A DNA stretch of 64,000 bases from Leisingera aquimarina DSM 24565 (GTDB lineage Bacteria; Pseudomonadota; Alphaproteobacteria; Rhodobacterales; Rhodobacteraceae), in assembly GCF_000473165.1 (NCBI RefSeq), contig NZ_KI421504.1, forward strand, positions 496,596 to 560,595, given 5' to 3'. Both the position numbers and the translations under genes were made by a program. Each line of letters opens with the position of its first letter. Within the stretch, counting starts at the first letter, position 1. Positions 38,969-48,605 of the stretch are shown one piece after another. Under the pieces are notes generated by a model. The model had not been told where the DNA came from, did no database searches, and worked only from the letters and a program-made list of their open reading frames with translations.

Positions 38969-40459
38969 GTGGAACTTTATCGGAAGGTTCGCCAGGCGTA
39001 TTTCCGCGAAGGTATGAGCAAGAGAGCCATCGCCCGTCATTTCGGGATCTCGCGGGACAGCGTCGACAAGATGATCGTGTACTCAGCTCCGCCGGGTTAT
39101 CGGCGTACGGCACCGATCCGGCGCCCGAAGCTGGACGGGTTCACCGGGATTATTGATCAGTGGTTTTCGGAAGACCGGGAGCGGCCGCGCAAGCAGCGCC
39201 ACACGGCGAAACGGATTTTCGAGCGGCTGCGCGACGAGCATGGCTTTGCCGGCGGCTACACAATCATCAAGGACTATGTCCGTGAGCATGGCCGCCGCAG
39301 CCGCGAGATGTTCGTGCCGCTCCAGCATCCGCCGGGTCACGCGCAGGCCGATTTTGGCGAAGCTACCGTCGTGATCGGCGGGGTCGAGCAGAAAGCCCAT
39401 TTCTTCGCACTGGATTTGCCGCATAGCGATGCCTGTTATGTTCGCGCCTATCCTGCGGCGACAGCCGAGGCGTGGATGGACGGCCATGTGCATGCCTTTG
39501 CCTTCTTCGGCCGTGTTCCCCTGTCGGTGCTCTACGACAATGACCGCTGCCTGGTTGCCCGCATCCAGCCGGATGGCGCGCGCAGGCGGGCCCGGCTCTT
39601 CAGCGAGTTTCTGTCTCACTACGTGATCCGGGATCGGTATGGCCGCCCTGGCAAAGGGAATGACAAAGGGGCGGTCGAGGGCCTGGTCGGTTATGCCAGA
39701 CGTAACTTCGTGGTGCCGGTCCCAAACTTCCCGACCTGGGATGCCTTCAATCTATGGCTGGAAGATCAATGCCGGAGACGCCAGGGCGATATTCTGCGCG
39801 GTCATGGCGCGACGATTGGCGAGCGGCTTCAGCATGATCTGGATGCGATGGCTGCGGTGCCGGCCACGCCCTTCGAGGCTTGCGACCAGGCCACGGGCCG
39901 TGTCAGTTCCTTGGCACTCGTGCGCTACAAGACCAACGACCATTCAGTGCCGGTCGCCTACGGTCACCGTGATGTCTGGATCCGCGGCTTCGTTGACCGG
40001 GTGGTGATAGGTTGTGGCGGCGACGTCATTGCGCGGCACCCGCGCAGCTACGACCGCGAAGACATGATCTTCGATCCGCTGCACTACCTGCCGCTCATCG
40101 AGCAGAAGATCGGGGCGTTCGACCAAGCAGCGCCGCTGGCGAACTGGGATCTTCCCAAGGCCTTCCATACCCTTCAACGGTTAATGGAGGCGCGTCTGCT
40201 CAAGGCCGGTCGGCGCGAGTATGTGCAGGTCCTGCGGTTGATCGAGAGCTTCGAGATGGAAGACGTCCATGCCGCGGTGAAGACGGCCTTGCAAATGGGT
40301 GCCATCAGTTTTGATGCAGTGAAGCACCTGGTGCTGTGCCGGGTTGAACGGCAGCCCCCGAGGCTCGACCTTGATGTCTACCCCTACCTGCCGCGAGCCA
40401 AGGTGGCGACGACGTCGCCGTCCAGTTACATGTGCCTGACGGCGGGCGGGCCGGCATGA
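38969..40459 (+). CDS. istA: IS21-family transposase IstA
   Basis: The DDE transposase has an N-terminal helix-turn-helix (MSKRAIARHFGISRDSVDKM). The catalytic residues lie in AQADFGEA (Asp), VLYDNDRC (Asp) and NDKGAVEGLVGYARR (Glu). GTG 38969 (VELYRKVRQ) has AGGAG about 10 bp upstream. An ATT at 38960 would give the more usual FTVELY start, so the exact start is open. The stop overlaps istB by 4 bp. The frame appears intact. Confidence 0.92.
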   Translation: MELYRKVRQAYFREGMSKRAIARHFGISRDSVDKMIVYSAPPGYRRTAPIRRPKLDGFTGIIDQWFSEDRERPRKQRHTAKRIFERLRDEHGFAGGYTIIKDYVREHGRRSREMFVPLQHPPGHAQADFGEATVVIGGVEQKAHFFALDLPHSDACYVRAYPAATAEAWMDGHVHAFAFFGRVPLSVLYDNDRCLVARIQPDGARRRARLFSEFLSHYVIRDRYGRPGKGNDKGAVEGLVGYARRNFVVPVPNFPTWDAFNLWLEDQCRRRQGDILRGHGATIGERLQHDLDAMAAVPATPFEACDQATGRVSSLALVRYKTNDHSVPVAYGHRDVWIRGFVDRVVIGCGGDVIARHPRSYDREDMIFDPLHYLPLIEQKIGAFDQAAPLANWDLPKAFHTLQRLMEARLLKAGRREYVQVLRLIESFEMEDVHAAVKTALQMGAISFDAVKHLVLCRVERQPPRLDLDVYPYLPRAKVATTSPSSYMCLTAGGPA

Positions 40460-41220
40460 CAGAAGCACCACAGATCCTGCTGAACCATCAACTGAAGAAG
40501 CTAAAGCTGCCGACCTTCCTGAGGGAATATGACAAGCAGGCCAGGCTGTGCGCCGCCGAGGGACGCGACCATGTCCAGTTCCTGGCCCGGTTGGTCGAAC
40601 TGGAACTCATCGACCGGGAACGGCGCATGGTCGAACGGCGGATCAAGGCGGCGAGATTCCCGGCCACCAAGAGCCTCGACAGCTTCGACTTCACCGCGAT
40701 CCCGCCCCTCAACAAGATGCAGGTGCTGGAACTGGCGCGCTGCGAATGGATCGACCGCTGCGAGAACGTCATTGCCCTCGGCCCCAGCGGCACCGGCAAG
40801 ACCCACATTGCGCTCGGTCTTGGATTGGCGGCCTGCCAGAAGGGGCTGACCGTCCGCTTCACCACGGCGGCCGCCGTCGTCCATGAACTCATGGAGGCCC
40901 GTGACGAGCGCCTGCTTCTGCGGCTCCAGAAGCAGTTGGTGAAACAGAAGCTCCTGATCATCGACAAACTGGGCTTCGTGCCCCTCAGCAAGACCGGCGC
41001 CGAGCTTCTGTTCGAGCTGACCTCGCAGCGATACGAGCGCGGTTCCATCCTGATCACCAGCAACCTGCCGTTCGACGAGTGGACGGAAACATTCGGATCA
41101 GAGCGCCTGACCGGAGCCTTGCTGGACAGGTTGACCCATCATGTGAGTATCCTTGAGATGAGCGGGGACAGCTACCGCCTGGCCCAAAGCAGGGCGAAAC
41201 AGTTCAAAGAAAACTCCTGA
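40456..41220 (+). CDS. istB: IS21-family helper ATPase IstB with altered Walker B
   Basis: This AAA+ protein is related to DnaC and directs IstA. The 254-residue protein has Walker A LGPSGTGKTH and the C-terminal sensor parts. Where relatives have LLIIDELGFVPLS, it reads LLIIDKLGFVPLS (codon AAA), so the Walker B acidic residue that activates water is Lys. ATP hydrolysis may be lost. The ATGA overlap with istA fixes the start. Confidence 0.92.
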   Translation: MTEAPQILLNHQLKKLKLPTFLREYDKQARLCAAEGRDHVQFLARLVELELIDRERRMVERRIKAARFPATKSLDSFDFTAIPPLNKMQVLELARCEWIDRCENVIALGPSGTGKTHIALGLGLAACQKGLTVRFTTAAAVVHELMEARDERLLLRLQKQLVKQKLLIIDKLGFVPLSKTGAELLFELTSQRYERGSILITSNLPFDEWTETFGSERLTGALLDRLTHHVSILEMSGDSYRLAQSRAKQFKENS

Positions 41221-41364
41221 AATGGAACTCCGATTGGTCCTGACGGACCAAGGCGCCTCGGCACACGCCAGCTATTTGGAGAGCGCGCGTGCCAAGGCGC
41301 CGGTCACTCCTGAAATGGCCGGGTTTTGCGCCGCCCGTGGCCGGAAATCGTACCGCCGTTGACA

Positions 41365-44300
41365 CCTGCTCTCGGACAAGCAGACGGATGCCCCCGGGGG
41401 CCTTGGCTGGCGCTACCTCGGCGACTGGCAGAAACGCGACGGCAATGCCAATATCGAGGAGGAGCTGTTGCGCCCGTGGCTCCTGTCCCGCGGCTACGCG
41501 CCAGAGGTCGTCGCCCAGGCCATCACCCTGCTGAAGCGCGAAGCGCGGATGGAGGGCACGAAGCTCTACGAGGCGAACCAGAGTTTCTACGAGATGCTCC
41601 GCTACGGCGTCCCCGTCGCGCCGGGACCAGGAGAGGCCCCGATCACCGTCCGCTTCGTCGATTGGACCGATCCCGCCGCCAACGACATGGGCGTCGCCGA
41701 AGAGGTCGCCATCAAGGGCAAGGACCCGAAGGCCTGGAACAAGCGGCCGGACCTGGTGCTCTATGTCAACGGCATCGCGCTCGGCGTGGTGGAGTTGAAG
41801 AAATCCACCGTTGGTGTGGGCGAAAGCATCCGGCAGACCCTCGACAACCAGCGACCGGAGTTCATCCGCCATTTCTTCACCACCGTTCAGATCACATTTG
41901 CCGGGAATGACAGCGAGGGGCTGCGCTACGCCCCGATCCAGACTCCTCAGCCTTACTGGCTGGCCTGGAAGGAGGAGAGCGACATCTCTGCCCGCCTTGA
42001 CCGCGATGTTACCCTGATGATCGCCCCCGCGCGGTTCCTTGAGTTGATCCACGACTTCACGCTGTTTGACGGCGGCATCAAGAAGATCGCCCGCCCCAAC
42101 CAGTATTTCGCCGTGAAGGCCGCTCAGGAGCGCGTGAGGGCAAAGGAGGGGGGCATCATCTGGCAGACCCAGGGATCGGGCAAGAGCCTCATCATGGTGA
42201 TGCTGGTGCGCTGGATACGGGAAGCCTTTCCCGACGGTCGTATCCTGGTTGTGACCGACCGCAAGGAGCTGGACGGCCAGATCGAAGAGGTGTTCGGCAA
42301 CACCGGCGACAAGGTGCGCCGCGCCCGCAGCGGCAACGACCTCATGGCTGCTCTCGCCGATCCGAAGGACCGGGTTATCTGCTCGCTTGTCCACAAGTTC
42401 GGCAAGCGGGAAGAGGGCGAGATGGAGTCGCTGATCTCCGATATCCAGACCGCCAATATCGGCGCGCCAGTCGGCGAGTTCTTCGTCTTCATCGACGAGG
42501 CCCATCGCACGCAGTCCGGAAAGCTTGCCAAGGCCATGCGGAAGATCCTGCCCGAGGCGATGTTCATCGGTTTCACCGGCACGCCGCTGCTTCGGTCGGA
42601 CAAGGGCACCTCGCTGGAAACCTTCGGGCCCTACATCGGCAAGCCATACCGGTTTGATGAGGTCGTCGAAGATGGCGTGGTGCTCGACCTCCGCTACGAA
42701 GCCAGAGATATCGACCAGAGGATCAGCGCGCCTGAGAAGATCGACGCTTGGTTCGAGGCGAAGACGAAAGGCCTGACGCCCGTCGCAAAGGCCACTCTGA
42801 AGCAGCGCTGGGGAACCTTGCAGCGCGTTCTGTCGAGCCGCGACCGGCTTGAAGAGATCGCCAAGGACATCATGGTGGACATGGAAATGAAACCGCGCCT
42901 CCAAGCGAACATGGGGAATGCCATGCTCGTCGCGGGTTCCATTCCTGAGGCCTGTAAGTTCTTCGAGATATTCCGGAAGTCCGGGTCTGTCCTCGCCGAC
43001 AAGTGTGCGATCGTCACCTCTTACAAGCGTGCCGCCCCCGAGCTGACCGGGGAGGAGACCGGTATGGGCGAAACCGACAAGCAGTATGTCCACCGCGTCT
43101 ACACCGACCTGCTGGGCGAAACATCGGAGGAGGATTACGAAGAAGAGGCCCTGAGGCTCTTCAAAAAAGAGCCAGGGGGGATGAAGCTCCTGATCGTCGT
43201 CAGCCGCCTCCTGACCGGCTTTGACGCGCCTACAGCTACCTACATCTATATCGACAAGCAGATGCGCGATCATGGGCTATTTCAAGCAATCTGCCGCGTG
43301 AACCGACTGGACGGTGACGACAAGGACTTCGGCTACATCGTCGACTACAAGGACCTTTTCCGGAACATCGAGAGCGCAGTTGATGACTATACCTCCGAAG
43401 CTTTCGATGCCTTCGATAAAGAGGATGTCGACGGGCTGATAGCCGATCGTTCAGAGCAAGCAGATTTGGACTTGCGAGCCGCACGGGATGCTTGGCTCGG
43501 CCTCATGGACCGTGTGGAACAGCCGAAAACAGACGACGAAATCTACGCGTATTTCTCCAGCCCGGATGGGATCGACACTGATCCGGACGCGGAAGAAAAA
43601 GCGCGGCGTCGGCAAGCTCTCTATAAAATCGCAGGCAGCTACGCGCGCGCCTACGCCAATGTCGCAGCCGAACCCGCAGGTTCGGGTTTCAATGATCTGG
43701 AGCTTGCCGAGTGCCGAAAGGAAGTCGAATACGCCATCGGCATCCGTGATGCCGTTCGGCTGCACAGTGGCGATGCTGTCGATATGAAGCTCTACGAGCC
43801 CGCCATGAGGCATCTGATCGACAACTACATCCGGGCAGAGGATTCGGAGGTCATATCGCACCTGGATGACATCAGCTTGATTGACCTTGTCGAGAGCAAG
43901 GGTGCCGCGATGGAAGATGAACTTCCGGCAGCTTCAAAGCGCAAACGCGAGAACATTGCGGAAGCGATCGAGAACAATGTCCGAAAGCTCATCATCGAAG
44001 AAACCCCGGTCAACCCTCGCTTCTACGAGAAGATGTCCGATTTGCTTTCCGACCTCGTAATCCAGAGGCGAAACGACGCCATCGAATACGCCGAGTATCT
44101 TGAGCGCATCAAAGAGATGGTAACGCAGGCGAAAGCCGGCCATGGCAATGTGTATCCGGTGAGCATGTCGACGGCGGGGAAGAAGGCACTCTATGACAAT
44201 CTTGACAGCGATGAGGATTTGGCGATCAAGGTCGACCAAGCTGTCCGAGACACTGCGCCTTTTGGGTGGCGGGGCAACGCCATGAAGGAACGAAAGGTCC

Positions 44301-44383
44301 GCCGTAGTTTGGAGCCAGTCTTCGACGACATCGCGAAAAGGGAGCGGATCTTCGAGATCTTGAAGAACCAGAATGAGTATTGA
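41365..44383 (+). pseudogene. hsdR: Type I restriction enzyme HsdR, 5' end removed by IS21
   Basis: The frame is open from the IS end (LLSDKQTDAPGGLGWRYLGD then WQKRDGNANIEEELLRPW), so the first 20-40 codons are missing. A TTG at 41468 could serve as a late start. The nuclease motif (KRPDLVLYVNGIALGVVELK) and helicase motifs (IIWQTQGSGKSLIM; FIDEAHRTQSGK; FIGFTGTPLL; then VVSRLLTGFDAPT) are intact. HsdR cuts and translocates DNA within an HsdR2M2S complex, but no hsdM or hsdS exists in the window. It is probably inactive. Confidence 0.85.
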
Positions 44384-45092
44384 GATCGCTGAGATCGGCG
44401 GCGTTGATGTTGAAATCGTCCGCAAGAACATCAAGAACCTGCATATAGGGTGCTACCCTCCCGCCGGCAGAGTGCGGGTTGCTGCCCCGGAACGGGTAAG
44501 TGGCGAAGCCATTCGCGTCGCCGTGCTAACAAGAATGTCCTGGATTCGAAGGAAGCAGGCTCAGTTCCTGGGCCAGCCTCGTCAGCCAGTTCGGAAGTAT
44601 GTCTAAGGCGAAACGCATTTCTATTTTGGTCGTCCGCTTCGGCTCGAAGTTGAGGAGTGGGACAAGCAGGTCCATCGTATCGTGCGATCCGGGTCCGACC
44701 GATTGATCCTCAAGGTCCCTTCCGAGACAGATACCGTTCAACGGGAACGCTGGATGGCCTCCTGGATGAAAAACCGTCTTCGTGACTGGGCGCTTCCGAG
44801 GTTCGAAGCCTGGACCGCTCGGCTGGGAGCGCATCCAGATTGGTGGGGCATCCGCCCCATGAAAACGAAATGGGGCAGCTGCAACGCCGAAAAACGGATC
44901 ATCTGGTTGAACTCTTCGCTCGTGAAAAAGCCAGAGGGCATGATCGACTATGTGATCTTGCACGAGCTCGCTCACCTGATTTCGCCTCGGCACGATCAGA
45001 GGTTCACTGCCGTTCTCGACCGGGAAATGCCACGGTGGCGCAATGTGCGCAAAGAGCTCAACGCTCTTCCCCTGGAGGCATGGATCGACTGA
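44373..45092 (+). pseudogene. DUF45/YgjP-like metallopeptidase with an internal ochre stop
   Basis: One frame of 240 codons has a single TAA at 44604-44606, in RQPVRKYV-stop-GETHFYFGRPL where relatives have Ser. The second half carries MKTKWGSCNAEKRIIWLN and the zinc motif YVILHELAHLISPRHD. The gene overlaps the hsdR stop by 11 bp, a common arrangement in which DUF45 proteins go with type I restriction loci. If TCA became TAA by one change, the protein is now truncated. The downstream part might restart at ATG 44682 with the zinc site intact. Confidence 0.8.
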
Positions 45093-45172
45093 AATGTGCG
45101 ACGCACCGCGCCGCCGCCGCGCAAACCTTTGGGTCAATTACGCAAAATTATGGGGATCGCGCACGATTACAC

Positions 45173-45198
45173 GCGATCCTACAACCGTGTAGGATCGC
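45173..45198. terminator. Hairpin after the DUF45 gene
   Basis: GCGATCCTACA-ACCG-TGTAGGATCGC is a perfect 11-bp stem with a 4-nt loop, 80 bp after the stop. There is no T run. It abuts the first right-array iteron. Confidence 0.45.
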
Positions 45199-45420
45199 CC
45201 ATAAAGTTGCGTCCCACTGATTGATTTCATTGGGAAAATTCCCGGGTACGCGCCCATAATATGGTGCGTCACTTGCACATAGTTTTGCACTATTTGCCCA
45301 TAAGTTTGCGCGATCAGCCCGATTATCTCGCGAATGAATGGTGCAGGCTTCCCAGAAGCAACTAGGACACAATTTTGCTCCACATATGGTGCACCAGTTG
45401 CTGCATAGCACAACCCCAAA
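45196..45420 (-). repeat. Right iteron array, proposed transposon end
   Basis: Units with core GCCCATAANTTTGCG occur with CATA starting at 45200, 45255, 45278, 45299, 45383 and 45404, with weaker copies between (for example 45318). Many spacings are 21-23 bp or multiples of it. Read on the minus strand they give GCAAACTTATGGGCAAATA, very close to the left array unit GCAGCACTATGGGCGAATA, so the two arrays are inverted to each other. A single copy in the other orientation lies at 45142-45156. The sequence TGTGGGAATT read leftward from 45470 could be the element terminus. Confidence 0.5.
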
Positions 45421-45558
45421 GTTTCGCAGGCACTCTCTGCTGCGACTGGATTTACTGGTGAATTCCCACACACCAGTGACGTAAAGTGAAGAACTTCTAA
45501 GGCCAGCCGTGCTCAAACAAACCGACCAGCCCCGTCAGATCAGTCGCCTAGCTCACTG

Positions 45559-45813
45559 TCAGTCATTACGACCGGCATTCGTCATTGCACACATCAATCT
45601 ATCGACGACATCATCTGCGCCTTGATAGCCGACTTTTAGCCCGTCCAGGCCAACTGAAGCGTGAAGAATGACGGGCGCCAGCGTTGTCTTCGGCTCCTGA
45701 TCAAACCAGTATTCAAAATCTCCGACATCGCGATCAGAGCCGTTCTTGACCAGCACCGCAAGGATATGATCGTGCAGTTCTTGCCAAGACTTCGGCACCG
45801 ATTTGTCAGTCAT
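45559..45813 (-). CDS. Hypothetical protein, 84 residues
   Basis: ATG 45813 (MTDKSVPKSWQELHDHIL) is preferred over a start 18 bp upstream because GGGGAAG lies 4 bp before it. The protein is acidic and soluble with no recognised family. It sits just outside the proposed right end of the mobile island. Function unknown. Confidence 0.45.
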   Translation of the reverse strand: MTDKSVPKSWQELHDHILAVLVKNGSDRDVGDFEYWFDQEPKTTLAPVILHASVGLDGLKVGYQGADDVVDRLMCAMTNAGRND

Positions 45814-45972
45814 TTCGCTTCCCCGGCTCATGCGTCATTGCACTTCGATTGGTGTAATGAGGATTACGCGACGCCGCAATCAGGTTGACCTGAGCGGGAC
45901 AATCCCACCATGCACAGAAGTGTCCCGGCGGCACTGGTTTCCTGGATGCCAGGCCGCCGGAGGTTTCAAAGG

Positions 45973-47079
45973 TTACTCAGCTGCGACCGGTTCGTCGGTC
46001 AGTGCCGGGTAATCCGTGTAGCCCTTTTTGTCACCGCCGTAGAGAGTCGCCGGATCCAGCTCATTCAGCGGCGCGCCCTTCTCCAGCCGGTCAACCAGGT
46101 CCGGGTTTGAAATGAACGGCCGTCCGAAGGCCACCAGATCCACGGCTCCGTTTTCGACCGCCTCGACCGCCATGTTGCGGTCATAAGCATTGTTGCCCAT
46201 TTTCACACCGTCAAACAGGTCATAGAGCGCCCTCAGATCGCCGCCTTCAGGAATATCACGCTGGCCGCCGGTCTGGCCTTCAACAAGGTGGAGATAGGCC
46301 AGACCATAGCCGTTCAGCAACTTGATTGCATGGGCGAACGTCGCCTGCGGGTTACTGTCGGAGATGTTGTTGACGTCCGAAAACGGGCTGAGGCGGACAC
46401 CGACGCGGTCAGCGCCCCAGACATCTACAACCGCGTCCATGACCTCCTTCAGGAACCGCGCCCTGTTCTCAACAGGGCCGCCATATGCATCGTCGCGTTT
46501 GTTGGACTCGTCCCGCAGGAACTGATCGATCAGATACCCGTTGGCGGCATGGACCTCGACACCGTCGAACCCAGCCCTCCTGGCGTTCTCCGCAGCCCTC
46601 CGGTAGTCCGCAACTATGCTTGCTATTTCCTCGGCGCCCAAAGCCCGCGGGTCCGATGTTTCGACAAACTGCTCACCGTCAAAAGTCATGGCCTTGGCAC
46701 CAATTGCAGAGGGCGCAACAGGTGCACCTCCGTCCGGCTGCAAGCTGGTATGCGAAATCCGGCCCACGTGCCAAAGCTGGATCACGATCTTGCTGCCCGC
46801 GGCATGGACAGCATCAGTTACCTTCTTCCAGCCCTCGACCTGCGCATCGGAATAAATGCCGGGGGTCCAGGCATATCCTTTGCCCTGGGGCGAGATCTGG
46901 GAGGCTTCGGTGATGATCAGGCCCGCTCCCGCCCGCTGAGCATAATACTTGGCCTGCAGTTCATGGACGCTGTCGTCTTCGGCCCTGGCCCGATTGCGGG
47001 TCAGCGGTGCCATGACAACGCGGTTTTTCAGTTCGATTGCACCGGCTTTGGTGCCGGAGAACAGTTTTTCATCAGCCAT
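45973..47079 (-). CDS. nemA: Old Yellow Enzyme-type alkene reductase (N-ethylmaleimide reductase family)
   Basis: This FMN enzyme reduces activated C=C bonds with NAD(P)H. The 368-residue TIM barrel has VVMAPLTRNRA, the substrate-binding pair in FDGVEVHAANGYLIDQFL (His and Asn), and the C-terminal FMN phosphate segment LVAFGRPFISNPDLVDR. It is preceded by a TetR gene on the same strand and a palindromic operator at 47120-47133, an arrangement like nemR-nemA for electrophile response. Confidence 0.92.
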   Translation of the reverse strand: MADEKLFSGTKAGAIELKNRVVMAPLTRNRARAEDDSVHELQAKYYAQRAGAGLIITEASQISPQGKGYAWTPGIYSDAQVEGWKKVTDAVHAAGSKIVIQLWHVGRISHTSLQPDGGAPVAPSAIGAKAMTFDGEQFVETSDPRALGAEEIASIVADYRRAAENARRAGFDGVEVHAANGYLIDQFLRDESNKRDDAYGGPVENRARFLKEVMDAVVDVWGADRVGVRLSPFSDVNNISDSNPQATFAHAIKLLNGYGLAYLHLVEGQTGGQRDIPEGGDLRALYDLFDGVKMGNNAYDRNMAVEAVENGAVDLVAFGRPFISNPDLVDRLEKGAPLNELDPATLYGGDKKGYTDYPALTDEPVAAE

Positions 47080-47119
47080 CGCTGTTTCCTTCTTTGCTCT
47101 GCTTGGTTCAGGTGTTTTC

Positions 47120-47133
47120 GGACTAAATAGTCC
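47120..47133. promoter_or_regulatory. TetR-type operator upstream of nemA
   Basis: GGACTA-AA-TAGTCC is a perfect palindrome 41 bp before the nemA start, between tetR and nemA. It is the likely binding site of the adjacent TetR protein, which would then repress nemA until an electrophile is sensed. Confidence 0.55.
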
Positions 47134-47190
47134 AAAATTAAAGTCGCCGTTTCTTGCTGGGTTTCAGGTTCTGGTGTCTGAGGGAGACCC

Positions 47191-47793
47191 TTAGGGGCTA
47201 ATCACCGACCGGGCCTGTTTCAGGGTTTGCGATATCCGTTCGCCGGGAACGCCCGCCTTGCGCAAGGCCAGCGTGCCGATTGCCAAAGAGGCATAGGCGC
47301 GCGCCTTGTCGAGCGCCCGGCCCGGGTCCGAAGGCTCAAGTGCTTTCGCAATGATCTCGTCTATGCTTTCCAAATGCTGCCGCCCGAGAGCCGCCACTTC
47401 GTCATCGTGCGGAGCAAGCTCAGTTAGACAGTTGATCAGCATGCAACCGTCACGGCCGCCCTGCGGGTTCGCCAGAGCTTCCATCATCGCACCAACCGGG
47501 TCGTCTCCACCCGCATCGGCAACGGCGCGCAGAGTTTTCAAAGCACGCCGCGAATAGTGACTGAGCGCTTGATGAAACAAATCCTGCTTGTTGCCAAATG
47601 CCCCATAAAAGCTGGACCGGCTCAAACCCATCGCCTTGGTCAAATCATCCACGGAGGCGGTCTCATAGCCCTTGTGCCAAAATACGCACAGGGCCTTTTC
47701 CAAAGCCTCGGCTTCGTCAAAGGCGCGCGGCCGGCCCGGGCCTGGGGCTGCGGCGGTTTTACTACCGCCAACGGGATGTTGTTCTTTGCTCAT
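47191..47793 (-). CDS. TetR-family repressor, likely of nemA
   Basis: ATG 47793 (MSKEQHPVGGSKTAAAPGPG) leads into the TetR helix-turn-helix ALCVFWHKGYETASVDDLTK then AMGLSRSSFYGAFGNK. A longer upstream reading frame is not needed. The ligand domain has Cys residues in DGCMLINCLTEL, possible electrophile sensors as in NemR-like proteins (inference). 200 residues. Confidence 0.88.
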   Translation of the reverse strand: MSKEQHPVGGSKTAAAPGPGRPRAFDEAEALEKALCVFWHKGYETASVDDLTKAMGLSRSSFYGAFGNKQDLFHQALSHYSRRALKTLRAVADAGGDDPVGAMMEALANPQGGRDGCMLINCLTELAPHDDEVAALGRQHLESIDEIIAKALEPSDPGRALDKARAYASLAIGTLALRKAGVPGERISQTLKQARSVISP

Positions 47794-48248
47794 GGGATGG
47801 ATGTGGAATGGCCGGTCCGGAATTACAAGGCGCGCGCAGAACCTTTTTGGAATGTTCAGTCCGCATTGAGTCTGGCGCCAGGAAAAACTTTTGTAATTTC
47901 GCCGGGAGGGTCTGCCGTACCTCTGGCGCGTGCTGACCTTGCAGCCGCAGAGAAAATCGAGGTCCCTCCGCGTGTCAGAGGTCGTGTCCGCTTCGGGCTG
48001 AAGTGACCTAGTGCGCTCGTAGCATCCAAACCAAGCAGCGCTGGGGCGGCGGGCTCGAAGACACAAACAACTTGGTCAGAGTCTGGTTAAGCGCTCCCAT
48101 CGAAGAGCCACCGACCACATCAAAGATCGACAACCCAGCCCGATTACCTCCTCATCGCCCCCAACCGAGTCTCCCAAGGGGCGACGACGTCAGAACTTTG
48201 ACTCTCAGGTGGCATGTCGCTACCCATTAGTCAGTGTAGGAGGCGAAC
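47794..48248. other. Gene-free stretch
   Basis: I see no supportable gene in this 455-bp gap. It should hold the promoter of the TetR gene and, near 48240, TAGGAGGCG as ribosome site of the next gene. Confidence 0.5.
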
Positions 48249-48605
48249 ATGGCTCAAACCGTGAAGCTTGCCGATGACGTCATGGCCTTGGTCCGCCGTG
48301 AAGCAGAACTGAGTGGTCGCTCATTAGCTGGTCAGATCACCCACTGGCTAAAGATTGGCCGCGCAATCGAACGTTCCAGTAGTTTCGACTATGCGCGCAT
48401 CACCGCCATGCTCGGAGGCAACCTTGCCCACCCCCATCCGCGTGATGATGAGGAAACCACGTGGCTGGATGCGTTCACCTATAAAATGAGTCACCCTTCG
48501 GAAGCTGAAGAGAAATTCTTTGCCCAGCGTCAGTTACTGGGCCGCGGAGTTGGCCTCGATGCGGGGGGCAATCTTGTGTACGCCAAGCGCGACACTGGCG
48601 GTTGA
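48249..48605 (+). CDS. ParD-like antitoxin, orphan
   Basis: The 118-residue protein begins MAQTVKLADDVMALVRREAE, followed by LSGRSLAGQITHWLKIGRAI, a ribbon-helix-helix type DNA-binding start as in the ParD_like family. A strong TAGGAGG lies 8 bp upstream. No toxin gene (ParE, PIN or other) follows within the 300 bp to the IS66 arm, so it is an orphan or a regulator. Confidence 0.75.
   Translation: MAQTVKLADDVMALVRREAELSGRSLAGQITHWLKIGRAIERSSSFDYARITAMLGGNLAHPHPRDDEETTWLDAFTYKMSHPSEAEEKFFAQRQLLGRGVGLDAGGNLVYAKRDTGG

Larger units (their letters stand above)
38850..41364 (+). mobile_element. IS21-family insertion sequence
   Basis: It is 2515 bp with related ends: 38850 reads TGTAAGCGGCGGTGCGA and the right end, read inward from 41364, reads TGTCAACGGCGGTACGA. 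Both continue to CGGCCACGG, and a second inner repeat AAACCGGCCA recurs. It encodes istA and istB. No target duplication is seen (flanks CGACGG and CCTGCT differ), so one side was lost by deletion or recombination after insertion. The right end cuts directly into hsdR. Confidence 0.9.

Noticed and set aside
45142-45420. CRISPR-like array
   Set aside because: Repeats are degenerate and only about 21 bp apart, without unique spacers of even length, and no cas genes occur in the window.
45138-45516. Minus-strand frames of 111-122 codons with repeated peptides such as QTYGQIVQNY
   Set aside because: The repeated peptides come from the 21-bp iteron DNA. Two overlapping frames are equally open and neither has a ribosome site.
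47557-48006. Plus-strand 149-codon frame opposite the TetR gene
   Set aside because: Most of it is antisense to the TetR coding region, and the rest has no family match or ribosome site.
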